Source: an uncultured Muribaculaceae bacterium (GTDB taxonomy: Bacteria; Bacteroidota; Bacteroidia; Bacteroidales; Muribaculaceae). From it: a stretch of DNA of 64,000 bases. The stretch spans positions 1-64,000 of the forward strand of contig CAJUKE010000003.1 of NCBI GenBank assembly GCA_910587075.1, written 5' to 3'. The notes under the pieces are model-generated. The model was not told where the DNA came from, made no database searches, and saw only the letters and a program-made list of their open reading frames with translations. Positions 23,449-33,078 of the stretch are shown here, piece after piece. How positions within the stretch are numbered: position 1 is the stretch's first letter; the number at the start of each line of letters is the position of its first letter. The position numbers and the translations under genes are program-made.

Positions 23449-25092
23449 ATGAGCAACGTTGATTTGATCACGATTCTACTCTTTTCGATCGGAGTGCTTT
23501 TCACCGGCATCGCTTTCTCGCGGACCGGCAAGGATATGAAGAGCTTCTTCGCCGGGGGCGGCAATGTGCCCTGGGGCATGAGCGGCCTCTCCCTGTTTAT
23601 GGGATTTTTCTCCGCCGGAACCTTCGTGGTTTGGGGCTCGATAGCCTATTCCTACGGTTTCGTCGCGGTGATGATACAGATGACCATGGCCCTGGCCGGA
23701 TTCGTGGTCGGCACCTGGATCGCCCCCCGATGGCAGCGCACCCATTGCCTTACCGCCGCGCAATACATCAGCGAGCGCCTGGGGGTTAACGTGCAGAAAT
23801 TCTACACCTATATCTTCCTTATAGTGTCGGTGTTCACCACCGGCAGCTTCCTCTACCCGGTAGCCAAAATCGTCGAGGTGTCGGCGGGCATACCCCTCAC
23901 CACCTCCATTCTGGCGCTCGGCGTGTTCAGTATGATATATGTGTCGATCGGCGGTCTCCGCGGCGTGGTGGTAACCGACGTGCTCCAGTTCGTCATACTC
24001 TTCTCGGCGGTGATAATAGTTGTGCCGCTGTCGTTTGAGAAAGTAGGAGGCGTGGAAAACTTCCTGGCCAACATCCCGGCAGACTTCTTCGAGCCGGTCC
24101 ACGGGGAGTATTCCTGGTGGTTCCTGTTGGCGTTCTGCGTCTACAACTCCTTCTTCCTCGGAGGCAACTGGGCTTATGTGCAGCGCTATACCTCTGTGAA
24201 GACTCCCGGCGACAGCCGCAAGGTGGGGTGGCTCTTCGGATGCCTCTACCTGGTGAGCGCCCTGCTGTGGATGCTCCCCCCGATGCTCTACCGTGTATAC
24301 GACCCCTCGCTCGCCGGTCTCGACAATGAGAACGCCTACCTGCTTATGTGCAAGGAGGCAATGCCCAACGGACTGCTCGGACTGATGCTCGGCGGTATGA
24401 TTTTCGCCACGGCCAGCTCGCTCAACGCCACCCTCAATATCTCGGCGGGCGTATTCACCAACGATATTTACAAACGTCTCTCGCCCCGTGCCACCGATAA
24501 GACTCTGATGCGCGTGGCCCGCCTGTCGACCCTCGGCTTCGGAGTGCTCGCCCTCGTGGTCGCGCTCCTCGTGAAGAGCATGGGTGGCATCGTCAATGTT
24601 GTGATCAGCGTGGCAGCGCTCACCGGGGTACCCATCTACCTCCCCGTGATATGGTCGCTTTTCAGCAAGCGGCAGAACGCCCGGTCGATTCTCGCCGTGA
24701 CGCTCATAAGCCTGGCGGTGAACCTCGCCTTCAAGTTCGTCACTCCGCTGTTCGGGCTTGAGCTGAGCCGCGGTGCCGAGATGGGAGTCGGTGCCTTCGT
24801 GCCGGTGGCGCTGCTGGTGATTTCGGAGATATGGCTCTATATCAAGGGGTATGAGGATCCGCGCTACGCCACCTACAAGGCCGAGGCCCGCAAGGATGGC
24901 GAACCCACTGAGACTGTTGCCGAAGGTAAGGAGGCCAACCGCTTCACCCGCCGCGTGCTCGGCCTGGGCATAATGGCCGCCGGGGTGCTGATCGTGGTGC
25001 TCGGACTTATGGCCGCGACCTCGCGGTACATCCCCGTGACGATGGGCGCGATAGTGCTCGCCGCCGGAACATTCATCAGGTACAGAAAATAA
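23449..25092 (+). CDS. Sodium:solute symporter (SSS family)
   Basis: This 547-residue inner-membrane transporter has about 13-14 hydrophobic segments. The N-terminal FFAGGGNVPWGMSGLSLFMG matches the SSS signature, as do the glycine-rich SIGGLRGVVVTDVLQF and the GLMLGGMIFATASSLNATLN region that takes part in sodium and substrate binding. It would import a sugar or small oligosaccharide released in the periplasm, driven by sodium. It is the first gene of the nine-gene operon and its promoter carries two LacI-type operators. The FAD enzyme gene follows after 37 bp, which suggests that the imported sugar is the substrate of that enzyme. Confidence 0.93.
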   Translation: MSNVDLITILLFSIGVLFTGIAFSRTGKDMKSFFAGGGNVPWGMSGLSLFMGFFSAGTFVVWGSIAYSYGFVAVMIQMTMALAGFVVGTWIAPRWQRTHCLTAAQYISERLGVNVQKFYTYIFLIVSVFTTGSFLYPVAKIVEVSAGIPLTTSILALGVFSMIYVSIGGLRGVVVTDVLQFVILFSAVIIVVPLSFEKVGGVENFLANIPADFFEPVHGEYSWWFLLAFCVYNSFFLGGNWAYVQRYTSVKTPGDSRKVGWLFGCLYLVSALLWMLPPMLYRVYDPSLAGLDNENAYLLMCKEAMPNGLLGLMLGGMIFATASSLNATLNISAGVFTNDIYKRLSPRATDKTLMRVARLSTLGFGVLALVVALLVKSMGGIVNVVISVAALTGVPIYLPVIWSLFSKRQNARSILAVTLISLAVNLAFKFVTPLFGLELSRGAEMGVGAFVPVALLVISEIWLYIKGYEDPRYATYKAEARKDGEPTETVAEGKEANRFTRRVLGLGIMAAGVLIVVLGLMAATSRYIPVTMGAIVLAAGTFIRYRK

Positions 25093-25129
25093 TTTCAAGG
25101 TAAAAAGTATATAAAGAGCTTAATACGAT

Positions 25130-27418
25130 ATGAATAGCCAAGGATTTGTAACTTCCCGCGCCGCCCGCCGCGAAATGGTGTCGGCCGATGTAGTGGTGAT
25201 CGGCGGTGGTCTTACCGGCGTGTGCTGCGCCCTTACGGCGGCACGCCGCGGCACGAAGGTAGTGCTTGTGCAGGACCGCCCCGTGCTCGGCGGCAACGCT
25301 TCGAGCGAGGTGCGCCTCTGGGCCCTCGGCGCGACATCGCATATGGGCAACAACAACCGCTGGTCGCGCGAGGGTGGGGCCATCAACGAAATCATGACCG
25401 AGAACGTGTTCCGCAACAGGGAGGGTAACCCGGTGATTTTCGACACGGTGCTCCTCGACCTGGTGATGCGCGAGCCCAACATAAAGATGCTCCTCAACAC
25501 CGTGGTCTACAAGGTAGGCAAAAGCTCCGATGACGTGATCGACTACGTCGTGGCCTACAACCCCATCAACGAGAGCCGCTATGAGATCCGGGGCCGCTTC
25601 TTCGCCGACTGCTCGGGCGACGGCCTGGTGAGCTACCTCGCGGGGGTACCCTACCGCATGGGTGCCGAGGACCGGGCCGTATACGGCGAGGGGTTCACCC
25701 CCGACAAGCAGACCTACGGCGAGCTTATGGGGCACACCATCCTCTTCTATATGAAGGACACCGGCAAGCCGGTCGAATATGTCGCCCCCGATTTCGCCCT
25801 GAAGGAGGTCGAAAAGCACATCAGCAAGATTCATAACGACGAATATTTCTCGATACACCACCACGGCTGCAAATACTGGTGGATCGAGTACGGAGGGCGC
25901 CTCGACACCATCCACGACTCAGAGGATATTAAACACGAGCTTTGGAAAGTAGTCTATGGTATATGGAACTACATAAAGAACTCCGGCAAATTCCCCGAGA
26001 TGAGCACCTACACGCTTGAGTGGGTGGGCACCATCCCCGGCAAGCGCGAGTCGCGCCGAATGCAGGGCCTTTACACTCTGACACAGCAAGATATAATAGA
26101 GCAGCGCACCCATTACGACGCAGTTTCCTACGGCGGATGGGCCATCGACCTGCACCCCTCCAACGGCGTTTACGCCGATGGCCGCGCCTGCAACCAGTGG
26201 CACTCCAAGGGGGTCTACCAGATACCTTACCGCTGCTATTTAGGGCCGAATATCCGCAATTTGATGTTCGGGGGGCGCATTATGAGCTCCTCGCATGTGG
26301 CCAATGGTTCGACACGCGTAATGTGTACCTCGGCCGGAGGAGGCCAGGCCATCGGCACCGCCCTCTCGCTCTGCGTCGAGAAGAACCGAATGCCCGCTGA
26401 CTATGTGAGCCGCGACCTCATCGGCGAGCTCCAGACGGCGCTCGTTGAGGGCGGGCAGTACATCCCCGGCATAGAGGTTACCGAGGAAGGGAACCTCCTC
26501 AACTCCGCCACACTCACCGCCGTGAGCACATTCCGCTTCGGCGGTTACCGCGCCAACGGCACCTTCCGCCCCCTGAAATTCTCCACCGCGGCGCTGTTCC
26601 CCGTGAAGGGCCGTATGCCGAAACTCACCCTGCGCGTCAAGGCCGAGGAGGCTACCGAGCTGCGGGTCGAGCTCCGCACCGCCATGCGCGACAACGGCTA
26701 TACCCCCGACCGCGTGCTCGAAACGTTGACCATCCCCCTCGCCGAAGGTGAGAGCGAGGTGTCGGCTGAGTTCGAAAGCTCATTCGAGGATAGCCGCTAC
26801 ATTTTCGTTTGCTTTATGGCCAACGACAAGGTGTCGCTCCCGGAGAGCGACGACCTGGTGACCGGCACCACCACCGTTCTCAACCAGATAAACCTCGCTG
26901 TGTCGAACTACGGGCGGCAGGATCCCCCGGAGAATATCGGCATCGAGAGCTTCGAATTCTGGTGCCCGCTACGCCGCCCGCAGGGGAAGAACGTGGCGTT
27001 CACCCTCGCGCCCGAGCAGGAAATATTCTCGCTCGACCTGCTGAAAAACAACCTGACGCGCCCTGTAGGCGCCACCAACGCCTGGGCCGGGGCTCTCACC
27101 GAAGAGACCCCCGAGCTTACCCTCGAATGGGATGAGCCTCAGACCATAAGCGAGCTGAAGCTCTTCTTCGACACCGACTTCGACCACGCGATGGAAACCG
27201 TGCAGATGGGTCACTCCGAGAGTGTGATGCCCTTCTGCGTGCGCGACTACGAGATAGCCGACGCCAAGGGGAACATCGTAGCGCGTGTGTCGGGCAACTA
27301 TCAGGCAATCAATCATATCAAGCTCGAAAAAACCGTCAGCACCGACAAGCTCCGCGTGCGCCTCAAACACCCCTCTGACCGGGTGCCCGCCGCTCTCTTC
27401 CATATCATTGTAAAGTAA
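25130..27418 (+). CDS. Cytoplasmic FAD-dependent oxidoreductase (FAD_oxidored family)
   Basis: This 762-residue protein has no signal peptide. The N-terminus shows the Rossmann dinucleotide-binding motif VVVIGGGLTGVCCALTAARR (from about residue 22) and the family signature LGGNASSEVRLW, followed by ADCSGDG. The FAD domain runs to about residue 440, with GGRIMSSSHVANGSTRVMCT near its end. A C-terminal beta-rich region of about 300 residues follows. Members of this family (PF12831) are frequent in Bacteroidota sugar loci and are thought to oxidise or rearrange sugars or related cyclic compounds. The position between the symporter and SusC fits a role on the imported sugar. The exact reaction is unknown. 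Confidence 0.87.
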   Translation: MNSQGFVTSRAARREMVSADVVVIGGGLTGVCCALTAARRGTKVVLVQDRPVLGGNASSEVRLWALGATSHMGNNNRWSREGGAINEIMTENVFRNREGNPVIFDTVLLDLVMREPNIKMLLNTVVYKVGKSSDDVIDYVVAYNPINESRYEIRGRFFADCSGDGLVSYLAGVPYRMGAEDRAVYGEGFTPDKQTYGELMGHTILFYMKDTGKPVEYVAPDFALKEVEKHISKIHNDEYFSIHHHGCKYWWIEYGGRLDTIHDSEDIKHELWKVVYGIWNYIKNSGKFPEMSTYTLEWVGTIPGKRESRRMQGLYTLTQQDIIEQRTHYDAVSYGGWAIDLHPSNGVYADGRACNQWHSKGVYQIPYRCYLGPNIRNLMFGGRIMSSSHVANGSTRVMCTSAGGGQAIGTALSLCVEKNRMPADYVSRDLIGELQTALVEGGQYIPGIEVTEEGNLLNSATLTAVSTFRFGGYRANGTFRPLKFSTAALFPVKGRMPKLTLRVKAEEATELRVELRTAMRDNGYTPDRVLETLTIPLAEGESEVSAEFESSFEDSRYIFVCFMANDKVSLPESDDLVTGTTTVLNQINLAVSNYGRQDPPENIGIESFEFWCPLRRPQGKNVAFTLAPEQEIFSLDLLKNNLTRPVGATNAWAGALTEETPELTLEWDEPQTISELKLFFDTDFDHAMETVQMGHSESVMPFCVRDYEIADAKGNIVARVSGNYQAINHIKLEKTVSTDKLRVRLKHPSDRVPAALFHIIVK

Positions 27419-27429
27419 CATCATCAATA

Positions 27430-30400
27430 ATGAATACCAATCTTAAATCACATTCAGCCAGAAAAACATTCGTCGCTCTCTTGCTGGCGATGGTGGTGGC
27501 GCTCGGCGGGTTCGCCGCCTCGGCGCAGCACACTATCAGCGGCATAGTTGTCGACCTCGACAACGGGGAGCCGGTAATCGGCGCGACCATAGCCATAGGA
27601 GGCAAGGGGGCGAGCTTGATAACCGACATCAACGGCGAATTCACCTTCAGCAACCCCAAGCCGGAGGTTTCCATCGAAATCCGCTCGATCGGCTACGAGA
27701 CCCAGACCGCCAAAGTTTCCGCCTCGAAGCGCAACAGCATCCGTATGCGCCCCTCGACCGCGCTCCTCGACGAGGTAGTGGTAGTGGGCTACGGCACCAC
27801 CACCCGCAAGGACGTTACCGGCGCTGTGTCGAAGGTCAACGTCAAGGATATGCAGAAAGCGCCCGTCTCCAACTTCGAGGAAGCGCTGGCCGGCCGCGTG
27901 GCGGGCGTGCAGGCCACCAGTAGCGACGGCCAGCCCGGCAGCGACCTCAACATCGTGATCCGCGGCAACAACTCCGTGACCCAGAGCAACGCGCCCCTCT
28001 ATGTGATCGACGGCTTCCCCCTGGAAACATCGCTCGGCAACGTGCTCAACCCCGAGGAAATCGAGTCGATGGAGATTCTCAAGGATGCCTCGGCAACCGC
28101 CATCTATGGCGCCCGCGGCGCCAACGGCGTAATCCTCATCACAACGAAGAAGGGTAAGGTGGGGCGCCCGGTGGTCAGCTACAACCTCAACATGGGTGTT
28201 CAGCGCGCCATCAAGCAACAGGAGATGCTCGACCCCTACGAGTTCGTGCGCTACCAGCTCGACGTGAATCCGACCCTCTACACCTCCATGTATCTCGGCT
28301 CGGAGAAGACCCTCGACGACTATCGCTCCGAAAAGGGTATCAACTGGCAGGACGAGGTGCTCCGCAACGCTTTCGTCATGAACCACAACCTCGCGGTGCG
28401 CGGCGGCACTGAGAACACCCGCTACTCGATTTCCGGGAGTGTGGCGCATCAGGACGGCGTGATCACCAACAGCGGCTTCCGCAAATACCAGGGTCGCCTC
28501 AACCTGGAGCAGAACCTCAGCCGCAAGGTAAAGGTCGGCCTGAACCTCAACTATACCTACACCAAGAAGTTCGGCACCGTGGCCGCCGAGCAGAACAGCT
28601 CGCCGACGGCCTCGATAATGTACACAATGTGGGGCTACCGCCCCGTGGGCTCCCTCTGGCAGGAGAATCTGCTCGACGACCTCTATGACGATTCGCTCGA
28701 CTCCTCCCGCGACTACCGCATCAACCCCGTTATGGCGGCTGAGAACGAGCATAACCCGATGTACACCTCCACCTTCATTTCTAACGCTTTCTTCCAGTGG
28801 AAGATTCTCGACAACCTGGTGCTCCGCATCACCGGCGGCTACAACAAAATCAACCAGCGCCGCGAGATATTCAACAACTCGAAGTCGCGCCTGGGCCACC
28901 CCCGCACCAACGAGAAGGTAAACGGCTCGATTACCCACTACGAGCGCACCAACTTCCTGAACGAGAACACCCTCACCTACATCTTCAAGCTCAAGAAGGG
29001 GCACAACCTCAAGCTCCTCGGCGGTTTCACCCTCCAGGACAACCGCTACGCTTCCGACGGCTTCACCGCCATAAACGTGCCTAACGAGGAGCTCGGCATC
29101 GCCGGACTCGACGAGGGGACCGTCATCAAGTCGCCCGTGACCCGCACCGGCAACTCCCTGATGTCGTTCCTGGCCCGCGCCGACTATAACTACAAGTCGC
29201 GCTATATGCTGACGGTTTCCTACCGCGCTGACGGCAGCTCGAAGTTCCCCAAGGGTAACCGCTGGGCCTCCTTCCCCTCGGCCGCCGTTGCCTGGGGCTT
29301 CGGCAAGGAGCCGTTCATGAAGAACCTCACCTGGTGGAACTCCGGCAAACTCCGCTTCGGAGTCGGCTCGACGGGTAATAACCGCGTGAGCGACTACGCG
29401 GCGCTGACCTCGCTCGTGATTTCCCCGACTTCGGGCTACTCGGTAAGCAATTCGCCCCTCAAAGGGGTGGTGCCCTCCTCGCTGGGGAATCCCGACCTCA
29501 AATGGGAAACCACCGTGCAGTACAACGTTGGCCTCGACCTCGGTTTCCTCAACGACCGTATCAACTTCACAGCCGACTGGTACTACAAGCGCACCAACGA
29601 CCTTCTGCTCAACGCGACCCTCGCCCCCTCGATGGGCTTCCTGAGCGCCTACCGCAATATCGGCAGCGTCTCCAACAGCGGTCTGGAGCTCACGCTCAAC
29701 ACCGTTAACATCAAGACCCGCGACTTCCAGTGGGATTCGAGCTTCAACATCTCCTTCAACCGCAACAAGGTGATTTCGCTCAACGAGGACGAGCCTTCGC
29801 TCGCCACCCGCGTAAACTGGGGCAACTTCAACAACGCCTACCCCTATATCGCCATCCCGGGCCAGCCGATCGCCATGTTCTACGGCTATCTCTTCGACGG
29901 CATCTACCAGTATTCCGATTTCGACAAGGTCGGCGACAACTATGTGCTGAAAGCCGGAGTACCCAACAACGGCAACGACCGCGCCAATATCCAGCCGGGC
30001 GACATCCGCTACCGCGACATCAACGGCGACGGGCAGGTCGACAGCTATGACCTCACCGTGATCGGCAACCCCAACCCGAAGTTCATCGGCGGTTTCACCA
30101 ACAATTTCCGCTACCGCGACTTCGACCTCTCGGTGTTCCTCCAGTTCTCCTACGGGGGCCAGATCCAGAACGCCAACCGCATAGAGTTCGAGGGGGGCGA
30201 CCCGACAACCCGCACATCGCTCAATATGTTCGCCTCCGTGAAGGACCGCTGGACACCCGAGAACCCCTCGAACACCCTCTTCCGCGTAGGTGGCCAGGGC
30301 CCGACGGCTTACTCCGACCGCACGATCGAGGATGGATCCTACCTCCGCCTGAAGACCGTTACCCTTGGCTACACGCTCCCCGCGGCGCTCACCAAGCGGG

Positions 30401-30576
30401 TGGGGATCACCTCGCTCCGCTTCTACGCCTCGGCCCAGAACCTCCTGACCTGGACCAAGTATTCGGGGCTCGATCCCGAGGTCTCGACCTACGACACGGC
30501 GCTCACTCCCGCTTTCGACTGGTCGCCCTATCCCCGCTCCCGCACAATGACCCTCGGCCTGGAGCTCACCTTCTAA
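27430..30576 (+). CDS. SusC-type TonB-dependent outer-membrane transporter
   Basis: This 1048-residue glycan importer begins with a signal peptide, then a carboxypeptidase-regulatory-like domain (HTISGIVVDLDNGEPVIGAT, residues about 33-110). The TonB-box region LLDEVVVVGYGTT and the plug domain (DVTGAVSKVNVKDMQ to IDGFPLE and ATAIYGARGANGVILITTKK) follow. The long beta-barrel ends in MTLGLELTF with the terminal phenylalanine. It pairs with the SusD gene that starts 21 bp later. Together they capture an oligosaccharide and move it into the periplasm using TonB energy. The gene lies 11 bp after the FAD oxidoreductase gene in the same operon. Confidence 0.97.
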   Translation: MNTNLKSHSARKTFVALLLAMVVALGGFAASAQHTISGIVVDLDNGEPVIGATIAIGGKGASLITDINGEFTFSNPKPEVSIEIRSIGYETQTAKVSASKRNSIRMRPSTALLDEVVVVGYGTTTRKDVTGAVSKVNVKDMQKAPVSNFEEALAGRVAGVQATSSDGQPGSDLNIVIRGNNSVTQSNAPLYVIDGFPLETSLGNVLNPEEIESMEILKDASATAIYGARGANGVILITTKKGKVGRPVVSYNLNMGVQRAIKQQEMLDPYEFVRYQLDVNPTLYTSMYLGSEKTLDDYRSEKGINWQDEVLRNAFVMNHNLAVRGGTENTRYSISGSVAHQDGVITNSGFRKYQGRLNLEQNLSRKVKVGLNLNYTYTKKFGTVAAEQNSSPTASIMYTMWGYRPVGSLWQENLLDDLYDDSLDSSRDYRINPVMAAENEHNPMYTSTFISNAFFQWKILDNLVLRITGGYNKINQRREIFNNSKSRLGHPRTNEKVNGSITHYERTNFLNENTLTYIFKLKKGHNLKLLGGFTLQDNRYASDGFTAINVPNEELGIAGLDEGTVIKSPVTRTGNSLMSFLARADYNYKSRYMLTVSYRADGSSKFPKGNRWASFPSAAVAWGFGKEPFMKNLTWWNSGKLRFGVGSTGNNRVSDYAALTSLVISPTSGYSVSNSPLKGVVPSSLGNPDLKWETTVQYNVGLDLGFLNDRINFTADWYYKRTNDLLLNATLAPSMGFLSAYRNIGSVSNSGLELTLNTVNIKTRDFQWDSSFNISFNRNKVISLNEDEPSLATRVNWGNFNNAYPYIAIPGQPIAMFYGYLFDGIYQYSDFDKVGDNYVLKAGVPNNGNDRANIQPGDIRYRDINGDGQVDSYDLTVIGNPNPKFIGGFTNNFRYRDFDLSVFLQFSYGGQIQNANRIEFEGGDPTTRTSLNMFASVKDRWTPENPSNTLFRVGGQGPTAYSDRTIEDGSYLRLKTVTLGYTLPAALTKRVGITSLRFYASAQNLLTWTKYSGLDPEVSTYDTALTPAFDWSPYPRSRTMTLGLELTF

Positions 30577-30597
30577 CCCCTTAAATCTGAATATAAG

Positions 30598-32166
30598 ATG
30601 AATAGATATATATCGGCCATCGCGTTGGGGACGGCGCTCCTTTTCTCTTCCTGCGACGATTTCTTGCAGAAGGAGCCCGACTTCCTCAGCCCCGACAATT
30701 ACTATAACACTCCCGAGCAGGTGGAGTCGGCACTCAACGGCGTGTACAACCGCCTGATCGACCCGAACGGCCGCATGTACTCCAAGGCCCTCTTCTCCTA
30801 CTTCGCCATCAGCGACGAGGCGTTCTACAAGAATATCTCCATCAACAACATCCGCGTGATGCAGTTCGATGCCGGTAGCCTCGACATAGGCCGCTTCTGG
30901 GAAGTGCTCTACGAGGGCGTGAGCCGCGCCAACTACCTCATAGCCTGCACCGACGAGTCGGCGCTCGACACCCCCGCCGAGAAGGCCATGATGGGTGAGG
31001 CCCGATTCCTCCGCGGCTATTACTACTTCCTTCTGACCTCCTACTTCGGCGAGGTTCCCCTGAAGCTCACCCCGACACTCTCGCCGAATGAGAAACCCGT
31101 CGGGAAGGCCACGCTACGCGACATCTACGCGCAGATCGAGAAGGATATGCTCGCCGCCGAGGAGCTCTGCCTCGACATCGACGCCCTCGGCACCAACGAG
31201 CGCGTGTCGGTGACCGCCGTGCAGGCCGTGCTCGCCCGCGTGTACCTGAAGATGGCGGGTTACCCCCTCAACGACCAGAGCCGCTACGCCGACGCGCTTA
31301 CCTACGCCGAAAAAGTGGTAAGTTCCCAAAAGCACTCGCTCAACCGCGACTATCAGCAGATCTTCATAAATCACAGCCAGGACATCAACGACCCGCAAGA
31401 GTGTATCTGGGAGGTCGGGATGTACGGCAACAAAATCGGTTCTGTCGACTTAGCAGGTAGCGTGGGTGTGGAGAACGGCATACTCTGCCGCGACATCAAC
31501 GTCGGTTACTCCGGCGGGGCCATGCAGGTGACCAAGCGCCTTTACGACGCTTTCGAGGAGGGGGACCTCCGACGCGACTGGTGCATAGCCCCTTACTGCT
31601 ACGAGACCAACAGCGACACGAAGGTGACCACCCGCAAGTACTTCACCGAAAAGCAAATCTACAACCGCAACCCGGGGAAATGGCGCCGCGAGTACGAAAC
31701 CGGCGAGAAGGCGCAGTCCTACAACTCCACCAATTTCCCCATCATGCGCTACAGCGACGTGCTCCTGATGAAGGCCGAGGCTATCAACGCCGTAAAGCAC
31801 GGCCCCGACGAGGATGCCTACGAGGCCATCAACCAGGTGCGCCGCAGGGCTTGGGGCCTGGATCCCGCCGTGGCTTCCGAGGAGTGCGACCTCAAAGGGC
31901 TCGGTGAACAGGAGTTCCTCGAAGCGGTGCAGAAGGAGCGCTTCCGCGAACTCTGCTTCGAGGGGCAGCGCAAGCTCGACCTTATCCGTTGGGGCATATA
32001 TGTGTCGACTATGAACGACTATGGCCGCGAGGCAGCCGCTGACGGCGGCTCATTCTCCTACGCCGGCAACTCGGGCAATAATGTGACCGCCCGCAACGTG
32101 GTGTTCCCGATTCCCAACACCGAGCTCACCGTGAACAAACTTATGACCCAGAACCCCGGTTGGTAA
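30598..32166 (+). CDS. SusD-type starch-binding-like outer-membrane lipoprotein
   Basis: This 522-residue surface lipoprotein forms the lid of the SusC transporter. The signal peptide ends in a lipobox with Cys19 (LFSSCDDF). The mature protein opens with FLQKEPDFLSPDNYYNTPEQ and contains the tetratricopeptide-like helices of the family (GEARFLRGYYYFLLTSYFGE, VSVTAVQAVLARVYLKMAGY). The C-terminal SusD-RagB portion includes RFRELCFEGQRKLDLIRWG and ends with FPIPNTELTVN. Length and order are normal. It follows SusC by 21 bp and is followed by the DUF5017 lipoprotein. Confidence 0.97.
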   Translation: MNRYISAIALGTALLFSSCDDFLQKEPDFLSPDNYYNTPEQVESALNGVYNRLIDPNGRMYSKALFSYFAISDEAFYKNISINNIRVMQFDAGSLDIGRFWEVLYEGVSRANYLIACTDESALDTPAEKAMMGEARFLRGYYYFLLTSYFGEVPLKLTPTLSPNEKPVGKATLRDIYAQIEKDMLAAEELCLDIDALGTNERVSVTAVQAVLARVYLKMAGYPLNDQSRYADALTYAEKVVSSQKHSLNRDYQQIFINHSQDINDPQECIWEVGMYGNKIGSVDLAGSVGVENGILCRDINVGYSGGAMQVTKRLYDAFEEGDLRRDWCIAPYCYETNSDTKVTTRKYFTEKQIYNRNPGKWRREYETGEKAQSYNSTNFPIMRYSDVLLMKAEAINAVKHGPDEDAYEAINQVRRRAWGLDPAVASEECDLKGLGEQEFLEAVQKERFRELCFEGQRKLDLIRWGIYVSTMNDYGREAAADGGSFSYAGNSGNNVTARNVVFPIPNTELTVNKLMTQNPGW

Positions 32167-32184
32167 CCTGAAAAATTGAAAACG

Positions 32185-33078
32185 ATGAAAATCTATAACA
32201 TACTCGCCGCCTCGCTCCTTGCCGCGTCCCTGGCTTCGTGCGAGCAGGAAGCGCCCGACTCCAAACTCTCCGTAACCATCGCCGAGGGCGTATGCAAGGC
32301 CGGAGAGCCGGTGACATTCAACATAAGCGGCGACGCCGACAACATAGTGTTCTACTCCGGCGAGGTCGGCCACGAGTACGGACTCCGCGACCGCCAGTAT
32401 GCCGACAACGACCTGATGGTCGATTTCGTGTCGTACACCGACCAGTCGACCGGCGTACACCCCAACTTCCAGGTACTTGTCAGCAGCGATTTCAACGGCG
32501 TGTATGACGCTGACAACGTTGCCGCCGCGACCTGGACCGACGTGACGGGCGAGTTCGCCCTCCCGTCGAAAACCTCGGCCAACACCCCCTCGGGCACAGC
32601 CAACCTCAAGCGCTTCGTGACCGACGAGGTCGAGGATCCGCTCGTTTACATCGCGTTCCGCTATTACGACCTCGATGGCGAGGCGGTGAAGAACCGCTGG
32701 GTTGTGCGCAGCATGAACATCCGCAAAGTATCCCCCGAGGGTCAGGAAACCCTGCTGGCCGACATCAAGACCGCGGGGTGGCAGAACGTGGCTCTCTCCG
32801 GCTCGATGAAATGGACGCTCCCCGGCACCCAGCTCCTCGCCGCGGGGAACGTCAGCACCAACGACAAGGATGCCTGGGTGGTTTCCAAGGGTTTCAAGCT
32901 CCGCACCGCCGAGCCCTCGACCGGGGTGGTGCTGAAGAATATCGCCACCGACCTCTCCAAGTACCGCTATGTGTATGAGAAGCCCGGCACCTACGAGGCG
33001 GTGTTCGCCGCCAGCTCCGTATGGTACAACAGTTCCTCGTCGTCGATTACAAAAGTAAAAGTAACCGTTACAGAATGA
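32185..33078 (+). CDS. DUF5017-type surface lipoprotein (SusE/F position)
   Basis: This 297-residue protein begins MKIYNILAASLLAASLASCEQ, a signal peptide with lipobox and Cys19. The segment GDADNIVFYSGEVGHEYGLR is characteristic of DUF5017 proteins that follow SusD in Bacteroidota glycan loci. The C-terminal half is beta-sandwich-like. In this position such lipoproteins are presumed to bind the glycan at the cell surface. I took the ATG at 32185; a TTG three codons earlier is also open. Its stop overlaps the start of the next gene as ATGA, indicating translational coupling. Confidence 0.85.
   Translation: MKIYNILAASLLAASLASCEQEAPDSKLSVTIAEGVCKAGEPVTFNISGDADNIVFYSGEVGHEYGLRDRQYADNDLMVDFVSYTDQSTGVHPNFQVLVSSDFNGVYDADNVAAATWTDVTGEFALPSKTSANTPSGTANLKRFVTDEVEDPLVYIAFRYYDLDGEAVKNRWVVRSMNIRKVSPEGQETLLADIKTAGWQNVALSGSMKWTLPGTQLLAAGNVSTNDKDAWVVSKGFKLRTAEPSTGVVLKNIATDLSKYRYVYEKPGTYEAVFAASSVWYNSSSSSITKVKVTVTE

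Noticed and set aside
26717..26740. GAAACGTTGACC inside the FAD oxidoreductase gene as a further LacI operator
   Set aside because: Only half of the palindrome matches, and it lies in coding sequence without a promoter nearby.
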